In this document: positions 21,186 through 32,000 of the stretch, one piece after another
Layout of the letters: every line of letters starts with the position of its first letter
How positions within the stretch are numbered: position 1 is the stretch's first letter
Assembly (NCBI GenBank): GCA_963575745.1
Contig: CAUYUJ010019363.1
Coordinates: 130,140 to 181,662, forward strand
Length of the DNA stretch: 51,523 nucleotides
Reading direction: 5' to 3'
Origin: Prorocentrum cordatum
Lineage: Eukaryota > Sar > Dinophyceae > Prorocentrales > Prorocentraceae
Position numbers and translations under genes: made by a program
The notes under the pieces: generated by a model
Databases searched by the model: none
Seen by the model: only the letters and a program-made list of their open reading frames with translations
Told to the model about the DNA's origin: nothing

Positions 21186-24100
21186 ATGTACATGAGCATT
21201 CAGGGGTGTATGAGGACGTGTGCTGCCACGCAGCTTTCGGCTCATCGCTCGCGCCGCCCGCCAGGCCTCGCCATCATGCGGCGCCTCGCCTGCGGCCTGG
21301 CCCTCCCCTCGCTGGCTGGAGCACACCCGTCTTCAGGCGGTGCGCCCCAGCACGGAGGAGAGGCTTTCCTGCGACATGCGGAGCGTAGGACGTACTTCTA
21401 CCTTTACGATGACAGCATCTACAAATACGATCACAGCGCCATTTTGGACCCGATCGTGAACAGCACCGCCGCCGCTGGTCCGCGCGGCACCGGGCTGCTG
21501 GGCGCCCCCGCGAGCGCCTGGCCTGAGCAGCACCAGGGGCCCTGCCCCACGCGCTGCCCCCCTGGGACTTCGACGGCTACTACTATGCCTACGCCGAGTA
21601 CCAGCACGTCTCCTACGAGCACGCCCTCGTCAACTACGACACATGCATCGCAGTCGACCGCCGATTTTGCCGCAGCTGAGCTGACTCCTGCGTCCTCCGG
21701 CCACGCCTCGCACCGCATGCAAGTTCAGCTACGAGGGCTACCATCACTCAATACGACGCCTGCGGTCGACCGTCGTACAGCATATCCTCGATGGCACCCT
21801 GTCTTCAGCTTGTCCTCGACCGTCGTGCAGCATATCCTCGACAGGACCGCTGGCAAGGCCCAGGCACGCAGTGGCGGCTTCAGCCCCGCTGCAGTGCCCT
21901 GGCTGCCACCGCCCCCGCATGACGTACACGGCCTGACTACCAGCAACACAGAGAGTCCCGCTTCCCCTCTGTGCGCCAGGGGTGAACCTGATGAGGATCC
22001 CGCCTTCTGGCACCTGATGAACATCCGAGCACGGCTCATCCCGTGCGCCGCGGCGTGGGCACCAGGTGAGGACCATCAGGACGTTTACTGGCATGGCTCG
22101 AGGACTGCGTCCCGCACGTCCTGGCGACGCTCCATCTGCCACAGTACGACCACCTTTTCCAGGAGGACTCCGCGGAGAAAAACGACGCCCTACGTCACCG
22201 CACCGCGTTCGACATGTGCGAGGATATCTGGCACAGAGCGGGCCCCGACAGACAGCGCACCAACCGCAACCTCACTCGTATTCAGGGCAGCCACGAGTAT
22301 CCCACCCGCTACCTTGGCCTCCTTCTGGAATACCAGTGCGCGCGTGCCCAGCTCGTCGGCCCTGAAGCTTTCGCGGCACCACTGCCGCCATACCTCTCAC
22401 GGGCCCACGCCTTGCTGCCAAGAGGCCTCCCTCCGCCCGACCAAGACGCCCTGGCGTATCTCGTGGATGCGATCCCGCACCACCCGCCAGACCTGCAGCC
22501 GCTTGTCGAGGCGGAGCTCGCCGCGGCATCGATGGAACCGCTAAACCTACCACCGCCCGCTGGCCCCCCCGCCCAAAACGCCACGTGTGACCAGCCCGCG
22601 GACGACGCTGATCCGCTTCTGCTCCAGCACGCAGCTGCCAGCGATATCAGCAACATATCCCTGGACTCGTTCCACGTGTCGGACGATAGCCAGAACGACT
22701 CCATCCACGACACGGAAACCCAGGACCCCGACGGCACGCCACCGCCAAGTGACGCTGCCCAGCGCGACCGTGACAGCGACCCCCACACAGGGCGCTCCCG
22801 GTCGCGCAGCAGTGCGCCCAACAACTCGGCCCAGGCCGACCCCAGCGCACAGCTCAGCGACGCCGAAGGTGCCACCGCCGCCGACGAGCCAGGCCATGCC
22901 ACCGCACCGCCAGCCCCCACCAGCCCGCGCAGTGGCGGCTTCAGCCCCGCTGCAGCACTGGCTGGACCTGGGCGTCTTCAGACCCCAGGTGGCAGGACCC
23001 CGTCCCGCACCCTTGTCCGCCGAGCTAACTCGACTGACTCCAACTCCAGCCCCGTCGACCACTGGCAGGCTGGCCTCGACAACGATCCCATCGAGGACGC
23101 GGACCCCGACGCCAGCGGTTCCCAAGAGGCCACGCACAGCGCAGCGGCCTCTCGACGCTGCGGCTGTCTCATCTGCCTCTTCGCGGTCACGTACGCCATC
23201 TTGGTAGCCATGCCGTACCAGGACCAGATCGACGGGTACCTGCCGACACCGAGCCGAGACCCCAGCTACCGGCAGCGACGACGCCGTGAAGCTGCGGCAC
23301 CAGGCCCATCCGTGTCCACTACGCCCCGACGCACAATAGCATACGACGCCGCGGCCGCCTTGTGGGGTCTTCTCAAGTGGACCAGCGCCAAACTCAGAGA
23401 CATTGTCTCGGGCGGAGCCAGCGCAGTCGGGTCTGGCCTCTGGGGCGCCCTGAAATGGGCCAGCGGCAAATTGGCCAGCGGCAAACTCGGAGCTATCGCC
23501 ACAGGCGGAGTGGTTTGCGGTCTCCTCCTGGTCGGCGCCAAACTTCTCGCTCAAGGAGCCGTCGGACACGTAGGAGCCCGCATCTGCGCGCGCGTCCTGG
23601 ACTCACCCACGGCCCAGTGGTGCCTCCGCTGTTGCCAACCGATCAGGAGCCCGCGCGATGAGGCCCCACACACGCTTCCGCGCACGCATCCCGACGACCC
23701 CGAGAGCCAGCACGTGCATCCCCTACGACACCCGCTGCTACAGGAACACTACGCCGCTGCAGTTGCCGCCGCAGTCGCCGATGTCACCACCGCCACCACC
23801 GCCGCCATCGTTGAAGTCACTGCCGCGGTATCGCGAGCCTCGTCTGTCACGCCACGGTCGACAAGCCCGTCCCCGCGAGACGGCCCCACAAGCGGCGCGG
23901 CCTCTGGCAACCCGCCGACTCACGAAGCCGCCGCAGCTCAGGCCACCGACGCCGAGGCAAGTGAAGCACGTGAGCGCACCCTCGACGGCGACGGCGTGCA
24001 CGGAGCGCCCGACGACGAAGCGGATGCAAGCAACGCCCGTGGTTCCTCTTCCGACATGGACCCCCAACCACCACGACGGCGAGCACGCCACGCATCACCC

Positions 24101-25552
24101 GCCAGGCCCCAGGCGCCTTCAGGCCCTGGTACGCCCCACCCAGCCCTCTGGCCACCGACGCGCAACTTACGCAGCATCATCCAGCGCGACCCAGCGGTCC
24201 CCGTGCCGCCGACGAGCATCCTCACCTCCCTGTACCAGAACGGCTTTGCGCTTGGTAACAGTGGCGTGACTACGGAGGACATCGAAGACGCCCTGCGACT
24301 CTACGACCATCCTCGATACACCCATGACCCAACGCTCCAAGCGTTGGCGCCGTGGACCGACATCATGCAGAGGCCCCCGAACCGACTCACTTGGGTGCTG
24401 GACGACTCGGGCGGGAACTCAGGCGAGACGATCTTCCCCTACCTCACGTGGGACCTCCGTGCTCCTACCACTGACACGCCCACGGTCTTCTGGCACGGGG
24501 CCCGCGGCGACCTTGCGGCCCGTCTTGCTTTCAACGGAGGCCACCTCCTGCCGGGCCCCCGCCGCGAAGCGAAGGGCCGAACCGCCACAAACGTCGACCG
24601 CACGTACGTGGGTGTGCACCCGTCGCTGGCCGCGTGGTACGCGGTGCCGCCTCACCCGCCCCGCAGCCTCGAAGACGACACCCTCGCCTGGGGACCCATC
24701 GCACTCTGGATGTGCGAGGCTACCAAACCGCCGCGCGGTGAGAACTGGCACAACCTCGTGAACGGGGAGGCTCACGGAGCGCGCCTCATCTACCCACGGG
24801 TCCTGGGCCTCCTCATCCGCATGGACTGGTGTGCCCCCACCGAAGCTGCCTCCAGGTGCCGTGCCCTCCCGCACACCTGTGGCATGGGCGACTGCACGCA
24901 CGCCCTCCACATTGCCGGCTTCGATCACCCAATCCTCCGCGAGGCGGCTGAAGCCCGCGACCAGGAGGCAAAGATCTGGCGCCGGCTGGACACCGTGGCA
25001 GCGTGGCCACCGCCACAGGCACTATACTCGCCAGAGGCAGCGCGAGCATGGGCTACACAGCACTACGACACCGAAGCAGCCACCAGGGCCGACCCCAACC
25101 AGCCCCGCCCGCGTGCCTCGCTTCGCAAGCTCCAGCTGGACCCGCAGCCACTGATCGACCTGGTGTACACTGCCACGGCGCAGGCTGTACCCGAGCGGTG
25201 GCAGTCTGACGTACGAGCGCCGCGCCCCAGCGGCTCCAGCCCTGGGGCCGCGTCTGGCCCATCGCACACCTCTCAGCCAGGTGCCGCCTCGGGACACAGC
25301 CCAGACCGCTCAGGAAAAAAAACAAAAAAATTCAAAACTCACAAAACCGAACGGACATGCGTGGAGCCGACGACGCGCCGTGCGCCGCCCCTCAATGCAC
25401 GCGGCCTGCCCGCCCTCGCCCGAGGCCTGCTCGCGCACGCGCTCCGCCTCACGTTTCGTCACTGGCAGAGTGCGGCAACTCCGCCTCTGACAAAGAAAAC
25501 AAAGAACCAACACGAAATAACAAGACAGATAAAAAAAACAAAAAAAAAATAA
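21186..25552 (+). pseudogene. ORF2a of element copy 1: membrane-like and ART-like segments, frameshifted
   Basis: The first conserved ATG is 21,186. The frame breaks near 22,090, where copy 2 has GGG and this copy GG, and resumes to 25,552. Features in order: a signal-like hydrophobic stretch LACGLALPSLAGA near residue 35; GGFSP motifs at 21,876 and 22,937; hydrophobic segment 1 (23,160-23,217), followed by a basic patch RQRRRREA; hydrophobic segment 2 (23,490-23,560), glycine-rich; an Ala-rich helix; then a conserved globular part (about 24,150-25,200) with TVFWHGARGDLAARL (24,482) and TYVGVHPSLAAWYA (about 24,604). The last two resemble the His and Tyr motifs of PARP/ADP-ribosyltransferase folds. 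The ORF ends in an A-rich insertion, whereas in copy 2 it continues into ORF2b. No family is certain. Confidence 0.65.
25312..25353 (+). other. short A-rich patch inside ORF2 of copy 1
   Basis: About 40 bp dominated by A replaces a GC-rich linker of about 15 bp in copy 2, just upstream of the larger A-rich block. Confidence 0.7.
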
Positions 25553-25745
25553 AGATAAAAAAAACAAGAACATACAAACCAAAATAAAAGAACACAAAAA
25601 GAAAAAAAAAACACGCACAACACACAGGCGACAAATCGATACGTGGAAAAAAACAAGAATAAAAAAAAAAAAAAAGAAGGAAAAAGATATAAAAAAAAAA
25701 AGAAAAAGGAAAGAGAAAAAAAACCAAGAAAAAGAAAAAAACAGG
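25490..25745 (+). repeat. A-rich insertion separating ORF2a from ORF2b (copy 1)
   Basis: About 255 bp, mostly A with scattered G and C and few T. It replaces about 25 bp of ordinary coding sequence in copy 2 (near 42,158-42,182). It contains AATAAA near 25,548 and in-frame stops. The flanks align on both sides with copy 2 (CCTCTGAC before, GCACAT..GAGACGG after), so it is a local insertion or expansion. Confidence 0.85.
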
Positions 25746-25748
25746 CAC

Positions 25749-28499
25749 ATCGAGACGGAAGAGAAGCCGACCGCCTACCACGTCCTCGCCTTCCACGTCC
25801 GCGATGTGCGGTCCCGTGTGAACGCCCCTGGCGTCGAGGTCTGGCTCGACCCAGGCGAGCATCACGATGGCGCCGACCTACCGTGGGGGGCGACCGTTGT
25901 GGGCCACCGCGTTACTGACCCTGCGGTTGCGGGTCGCGATGGCTGGGTCATCCTTCACCACGACCACGGCGACACCACCACCAGGCTCTGGGCACCGAAC
26001 CAAGTCCACGTCAAGGCGGACGACACTTGGCGCACGGTCATGATCGCAGCGGACCTGGGGCCCCAGTGGATCGAGCGCCATGCTGACGACGCTCGCCTCC
26101 CCGCGGAGGCGGTCCGCACTACAGGCCAGTCCTGGTTCGCCGACGTCTGGCCTTTGTGGGATCGACCCCGACCCCACCCTGACGACGCAGTCACCGACGA
26201 GCAAGCGTTCCCGCCCCTACCAGGACGCTGGATTTGCCTACAGTGCCGATTCCAATGCTGCCAGTATTGTGCTGCCCGCCGCAACGCGCAGCTCGGCACC
26301 TCGGGCCAACCGACGTGCCCGGACTGCTCCTTCAGCGGACTGCGTGCACCTATGGACTGGTCCACGGACTACTCTTGCAACAGCTGGACGTGCGCGTACA
26401 GCACCGACGACAGGGCCGCCGACACATGCTGCCTCTCCAGCAGATGCCCGCATCCGCCTCGTCCGCACAGCCTGTTCGACGTCCGTGCCACAGGGATGCC
26501 TCCGCACATCCTCGCCCGCCAATACGGCAACGCGCCGGCCCAGCACGACCTCATGGAGCCCCCCCGAGCGCCTTCAGGCCCCGGGGGGGAGCCTCCGCAA
26601 CCAGGCCAAGCAGGATACCAGGGTCAATGGTATCTACCACCGAGGCCGCGTCGCGTCCCCAAGCAGGGATTGCCCGACGGCACGAGGCGGCCACCAGGGT
26701 TCACAGGAACGGGGATGCCTGAAGACCCGTCTCCCGACCAACCGCTGTGGAAGGAAGGCTACGTGCTCTTCGGCCCTCACCAGGCCCTCAAGGAGGACTT
26801 CATCTTCAACAAAACGGTCCGCCGACCTTACTCCCTAGCCATCACCAACATGCATAGGGATCGTGTCACAGTCAGGACCGTCTGCGAGTCTATCGCCGAG
26901 CGCATCCACACTACCCGCACGCGCTGGCGGGATGTGGTACTGCACTGGGATGCCGAGGGCGGCCCTGGGCCTCAAGCTCTCGACTACGACATGCGCCTCT
27001 GTGACGCCGTGGTGAGTCGTGCCACGACCGAAGCCGAGTTGAACCACGACCGCAACAACCGTGGTAGCTTCTGTCTCTATGGACCAGCGCACCAGCGGGC
27101 TGTGAACATCACGGTGCTCCCCGAGCCGCAGAACATTGACTTTGTGGAGCATGCACGGCGCTACTCACCTGACGGGGAGACCTACCCAGACCATGCCTTC
27201 GAGCACGTCTACCAGGGCTGGCGGCGGCCCGACGTGCCGCCCATCCTCCCCGACACCCGCCCGCTCTCGAGAGCCGACCAGCAGCGCTACCAGCAGCACC
27301 AGCAGCGCACCCAGCAGCGCGACCAACGCGACGCAAGTCAGCCGAGCACGCCACGCAACCGCTCTCCTGCGCGCGTCCCGACAGGCGACAGAGCGGTGTA
27401 CGGCGGAGGCGCCGCCTACCACCGCGGCCCCATTGGTGCCAGGCCCGCGGCGGCAGGGGCAGCCGCGTCCAGCTACGACCACGTCCCCCACGCCAGGGTG
27501 CACCCAGCGGTCGTCGGCTACCCGCGCGCACTCGCGCAGGCTCCCCCACGGGCCATCTCGCCCGCGCCAGGGTCCACGCGTGCCTGGGGCCATTACCCAG
27601 GCCGCCACGACAGCACCGCCAGCAACCAGCCCGCAGTGGTAACCCCTGCGGCTTCAGCCCAGGGGGCTGCACCAAGCCGTGGCAGGACAGGGCGCCCCGA
27701 AGGATGGCGCGAGGCGAACGTGCGTGCCTGGCAACCGCGCCAACACACGACGCCAAACGTGGCCGCAGCGCTGCGCCCTGCCCAGGCAAAACCTGCCCCC
27801 CCTGAGCGCGAGCGGCAGCCGCTCGTCCCCCTCGTCCTCACGCACACCCAGGCGCACCACAGCGCCTCCCCGCGGCACAGCGAGGGTAGTGCCTACCACG
27901 TCAGCCCCCGGCCCGACGCCGTCGACCCTGACCAGGCTGCAGCCTCGGCGGCGGGCGGCACAGGCGGCTCCCGCCAGCCCAGCCCAACACCATGCGCAGC
28001 GCCGATCCGCTCCCCGAGCAGGGCGGACTCTGCGCGCGCCAACGCCCAGGCGGCCTCGCCACGTGACCGCCACACGGGCGGGCGCGTCCCGCGCAGCCGG
28101 CCCAGCAGCCGCCACCGCTCGCGCAAGCCCCCTGGGAGTTCCACGAGCTCGCCGCCCCGCGAGACTCAGGCGGACGCCCAAGCCCCCGAGGTGGTGCCAC
28201 GTTTCGGTGCCGGCGCCAAAGACCCTAACGAGGTCGACCTCGAGCCGACGCCGTCCACGGACCAGGAGCTGCCACCGCCCACCCGCGTCGTCGCCCCCGA
28301 CGAGGCGCCGACCTTCGACCCCTTCAAGCACAAGTACTCCGTCAAGGACCTCGCGGCGGGCTTCGGCGGCGGCTCACCGCTGTCTCCGCAGAGCCACGGC
28401 GGCGCCCCCGCCACCTCTGCCGCTGCCGCGGCAGCGGCGGCCCCGCGTGGAGTCAGCCCTGTCCGCAACGCGAGCCTCACGGCAGCGGGCATGGACTAG
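25749..28499 (+). pseudogene. ORF2b of element copy 1: Cys-rich and conserved domains, truncated by TAG
   Basis: Open from the end of the A-rich block to TAG at 28,497-28,499. There is no ATG at the homologous start, which fits its being the C-terminal part of ORF2. Order: a small beta-rich domain (about 25,806-26,160) with the conserved segment WVILHHDHGDTTT; a Cys-rich region (26,235-26,455) with CLQC, CCQYC, CPDC and CCLSSRC; a Pro/Gly-rich linker; a conserved domain (about 26,750-27,225) with RRPYSLAITNM; a QQ-rich segment (about 27,280-27,340); then a long Ala/Pro/Ser/Arg-rich tail. Copy 2 has GAG in place of the TAG, and the frame here stays open past it to 28,904. The Cys spacing suggests zinc binding. 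Function unknown. Confidence 0.65.
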
Positions 28500-28858
28500 G
28501 CTCAGCGCCAGGCCACCGACCGCGCCGCTCGCCACGCCCAGCTAGTGGCTGACGCGCTGGCAGGGCGTGCGCCGCCGCAGCCACAGGGCCCACCGCCCGA
28601 GGCGAGCGCGGAGGGCGCACACGAACAAGCTGTTCCAGCTGATGCTGCTCATCACGGCACTGACGGGGCGGGCGCGCCGCCGCAGGACGGGCCAGCGGTG
28701 TCGCGTGCGCAGTATTCGCGCGCGCGCTGCGCCGCTGCCGCGCCGCGCTGCCGCCGCTGGTTTGCTTTTGCTCTTGCGCTCGGCAGGATGGATCGAGGAG
28801 TCGCCTCCCTCTCCCCCTGCTGCCGTCTCACCTTTCCTCCCTCCGCCCCCCACGGTGC

Positions 28859-28860
28859 AG
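28859..28860 (+). promoter_or_regulatory. candidate splice acceptor before pol (copy 1)
   Basis: A pyrimidine tract of about 55 nt (28,803-28,853) ends in GGTGCAG|GAG. Copy 2 has the same arrangement with TACAG (45,204-45,205). It is 135 nt before the pol AUG and inside the ORF2b tail frame. Confidence 0.4.
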
Positions 28861-28927
28861 GAGTGAGGAGGTTTTTTCGAGGCAGTTTTGCCGATGTTTA
28901 TTAACCCCCCCCGGCGCAGCGTCGACC

Positions 28928-29032
28928 ATGCCTTGCCTACACTTTTGGCCCGACGGCGGCTTCAGCCCCGTCCAAGCCAATCTGCTGCGACGCCATGAGC
29001 TCACACTGTGGCCAAGCCTCCTACCTGGGTGA
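28928..29032 (+). CDS. short upstream ORF overlapping the pol start (copy 1)
   Basis: 34 codons in a different frame from pol; it starts 67 nt before the pol ATG and ends after it. In copy 2 the equivalent (45,272-45,331) has 19 codons and stops before pol. Both carry FWPDGGFSP, encoded over the recurring GGCTTCAGCCCC motif. Whether it is translated is unknown. Confidence 0.25.
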   Translation: MPCLHFWPDGGFSPVQANLLRRHELTLWPSLLPG

Positions 29033-32000
29033 CGGCCAGGCCGCCCTCCACCGTGCGGGGCGTGCTAACCCCAGCTCCACCGACGGAGATGGGCCAGGTC
29101 GCTCCATCCACCTCGTCAGCCTCAACATCACGAGTCTTCCAGCGAACTGGCCAACCATTACCGCCCTAGGTGTTGACCACAACGCCGCAGTCATAGCGCT
29201 GCAGGAGACCCGTCATGCCAAGCCTACCAGGCAAGCCATCGCCACCAACGCCGCCAATCCACACCACGGAGGATACCAGGTCAGTCTGGGACCTGACCTG
29301 GACCTGGCGCGTGCCCAGCGCAAAGCTGCTCACGGTGGCACGGACCACACGGTCGAGGGCAACACCGGCGCCTCGGGCGGGGTTGCCATCCTCTCTAAGG
29401 ACGCCATCGTCGACTCCACCGTCGACGACATTGCGACCTGCATCGCCACCCTCAAGGCCAAGAAACGATGGCACGAGGTCTTCCTCCCGCTCTGCACCCA
29501 GCACCGCCGCAGGCGGCGACGAAACAACCACGGTCCCGCTGGGATCTACATTGCGAGCCTCTACTGGGTCGCTGGAGGGGACAGCACCGATATATTTCGG
29601 CTTGCTGATTGCGCCGCCGCGAGGGTCGGCTCAGCCCCGTATTTCATTTGTATGGACGCCAAAACGAACATCGACGACAATCCACACCTGCTGCACATGA
29701 TGCAGCACGGATGGTCCAACGTCGCTGAAGGCACACCAGACCACACCATGCACACATATGGCAATATCCCTGACTGGGACCGCGTCACCAAGTGCCCCCG
29801 CACTTCGCGCATCGACTATGTCATCGCCAACCAAGCTGCGCGCTCCCTTGTCACCGACTTCTGCTATCTGCGTGACTTGCCAGCGAAGTCCCATGTTGGC
29901 CTGCAGGTCACACTCGACCTAAGCCGCCTCGATCACACGGCCACACGCCTTTTGGCCCCCACGCCATACCCTCCAAACGACGGAGCTCATGAGGACCACG
30001 AACTCCAGGCACTAGGGACCCACATCGAAGGACGATACCACGACCGCATGGAGCAGGCTGACGCACGCGACGATGTGGAACGCATGTTCGCCCTGGCAAA
30101 CGAGGCCAGCCATGAGTACCATCTCACCCGGCTGCGGGACCTGCCGCCCCCACCGCCAGACCACCCAAAAAAGAAGGCCCCTACCATGCACGGGCTCACA
30201 CCCACGTTCGAGGAGCGGCCCGCCGTCCCCCGCGCCTTTCCCACCTACGGCGCTTCCACGATTCACATGAACCGCCTTCGCAAGCTCCATCGGCAACTTT
30301 GCGAGCTTCGCTTCATCGGACTGCACCATCATATAGACTGCCGTGCTATCCCGCCGCACCTGGCGCAACGCATCGACTGCACGTGGGCCGCGGCCCGCCT
30401 TCTCTGCCACAAGCTGCGTCCCACGGCCCTCCTGGCTTTTCCTGACGCCTGGGCCCCCGACGTGCCAGCGCCACGCGGAGAGCAGCTCGATCGTCTGATC
30501 CAAAATCTAGACTCGGAGCTGGCGCGACGTGCAAACCGAGCCAAAGCTGAACGCATCAAGATCTGGTCTGAGGGCGTCCGCGAGCCAAGCGGGCGAAAGG
30601 CGGCCATATACGCACGGGCTGCCGGCTGCTCGCCCACGGCGTATCTCCGCACGCCTACCACTCCCGACGATGCACAGCTCCACTGCGACATCACCGCCTT
30701 CCACCCTGACCAAGCTAGCACGGACGACAGTGATGCCGACACCGACGCCGGCGGCTTCAGCCCCGGCGACGGTAGCTCGCCCGACACGGACAACGACGAC
30801 GGCCCCATTCGTGGCCCACTACAGCCCAGGTTCCCGACGCCCTCCCCGCCAACGCTATCGTTGCCAACACCAAAGACATGCTCAGGCTCATGGTCGACAC
30901 CTGGGAGCCCATCCTGGGCACGTACCGCGCTCGCGCGGGCCATGACGCCGAAGCTATGCCGACGTGGGCGGACTTCTACGACGAATACCGCCAAGAGCTG
31001 CCTACGCCATCACCAGCAGCCCCCTTCCACCTTACCGACGACCAACTAATCCACTTCATTCGCACCCGTTCACCGCGCCGCGCGGGGGGACTCGACGGCT
31101 GGACGACCAAGGAGGCAAAGGAGTTACCCGACGACATCCTTCGCCTCTTCGCCAGCGTCTTACGTGCTATGCAACGCACTGGCAACATCCCCGAGCCCCT
31201 CCTGCACGTGCCAAACCCGTGCCTCCGAAAAGGCCGAGGGGAACTCCCGACGGACCAACGGCTTCTCTCGGTTCTTTCCGTGTGATGTATGCGTGGGAGG
31301 CGCCGGCCTACCGTAGCCTCACGACCTGGCGGCAAGGATGGACCCATGCCACGAGCTTCGGCGCCGTTCCCAAAGCCACCATTGGGGATGTCAGCACTTC
31401 TCTCGCCCTGCGCATCGAACACGCCAGGACTTTACTCCTCCCCTTAGCTGGAGCAGCCCATGACCGACAGAAGTGCTTCGACTACCTCATCACGGACATC
31501 TGTCTAAACCTTGCGCTGCACGCGGGGTGCCCACAAGACATCGTTACTGTCCGCCGTAACTTCTACAGACACCACAAACGCTACATCCGCATGAACGGAG
31601 CGTACTCCAGGGACCTGGCCAGGACAAACGGTCACCTCAAGGGCAGCTCGTGGTCCCTGGATGACATCAAGCTGCTCATGTGCGTGTGGACAAAGAGGCA
31701 GCACCGATACGTTCCTCGATCACTCAGCACTACCTTCGTTGACGACAGCAACTCCACTACCCACACCGCTCCTGAGCTGCAGAAAACTCTCGACGAAACC
31801 GCCAAGTTTGACCGATTCTCCGGTCAACGCATTCACCCTGGTAAAGTGGCAGGGTGGGCGCTCACCGATGAGCTGCACGCCGCCGTCACCCAGCTCACAC
31901 TGGCGGATCGCCCCCTCCGAGTGGTCGATTCCTTCAAGCTCGTCGGGAGTTACATCAACGTGAGGCAGCGCCGGCTCCAGCCGCGCTTAACCTCACGGCC

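Noticed and set aside
22547-23569. 340-codon minus-strand frame opposite ORF2
   Set aside because: Antisense shadow, as above; no start context or domain.
20133-30764. GGFSP as a protease or 2A-like peptide site
   Set aside because: The same DNA is read as A-A-S-A elsewhere and in an upstream ORF, and it lacks the NPGP of 2A peptides.
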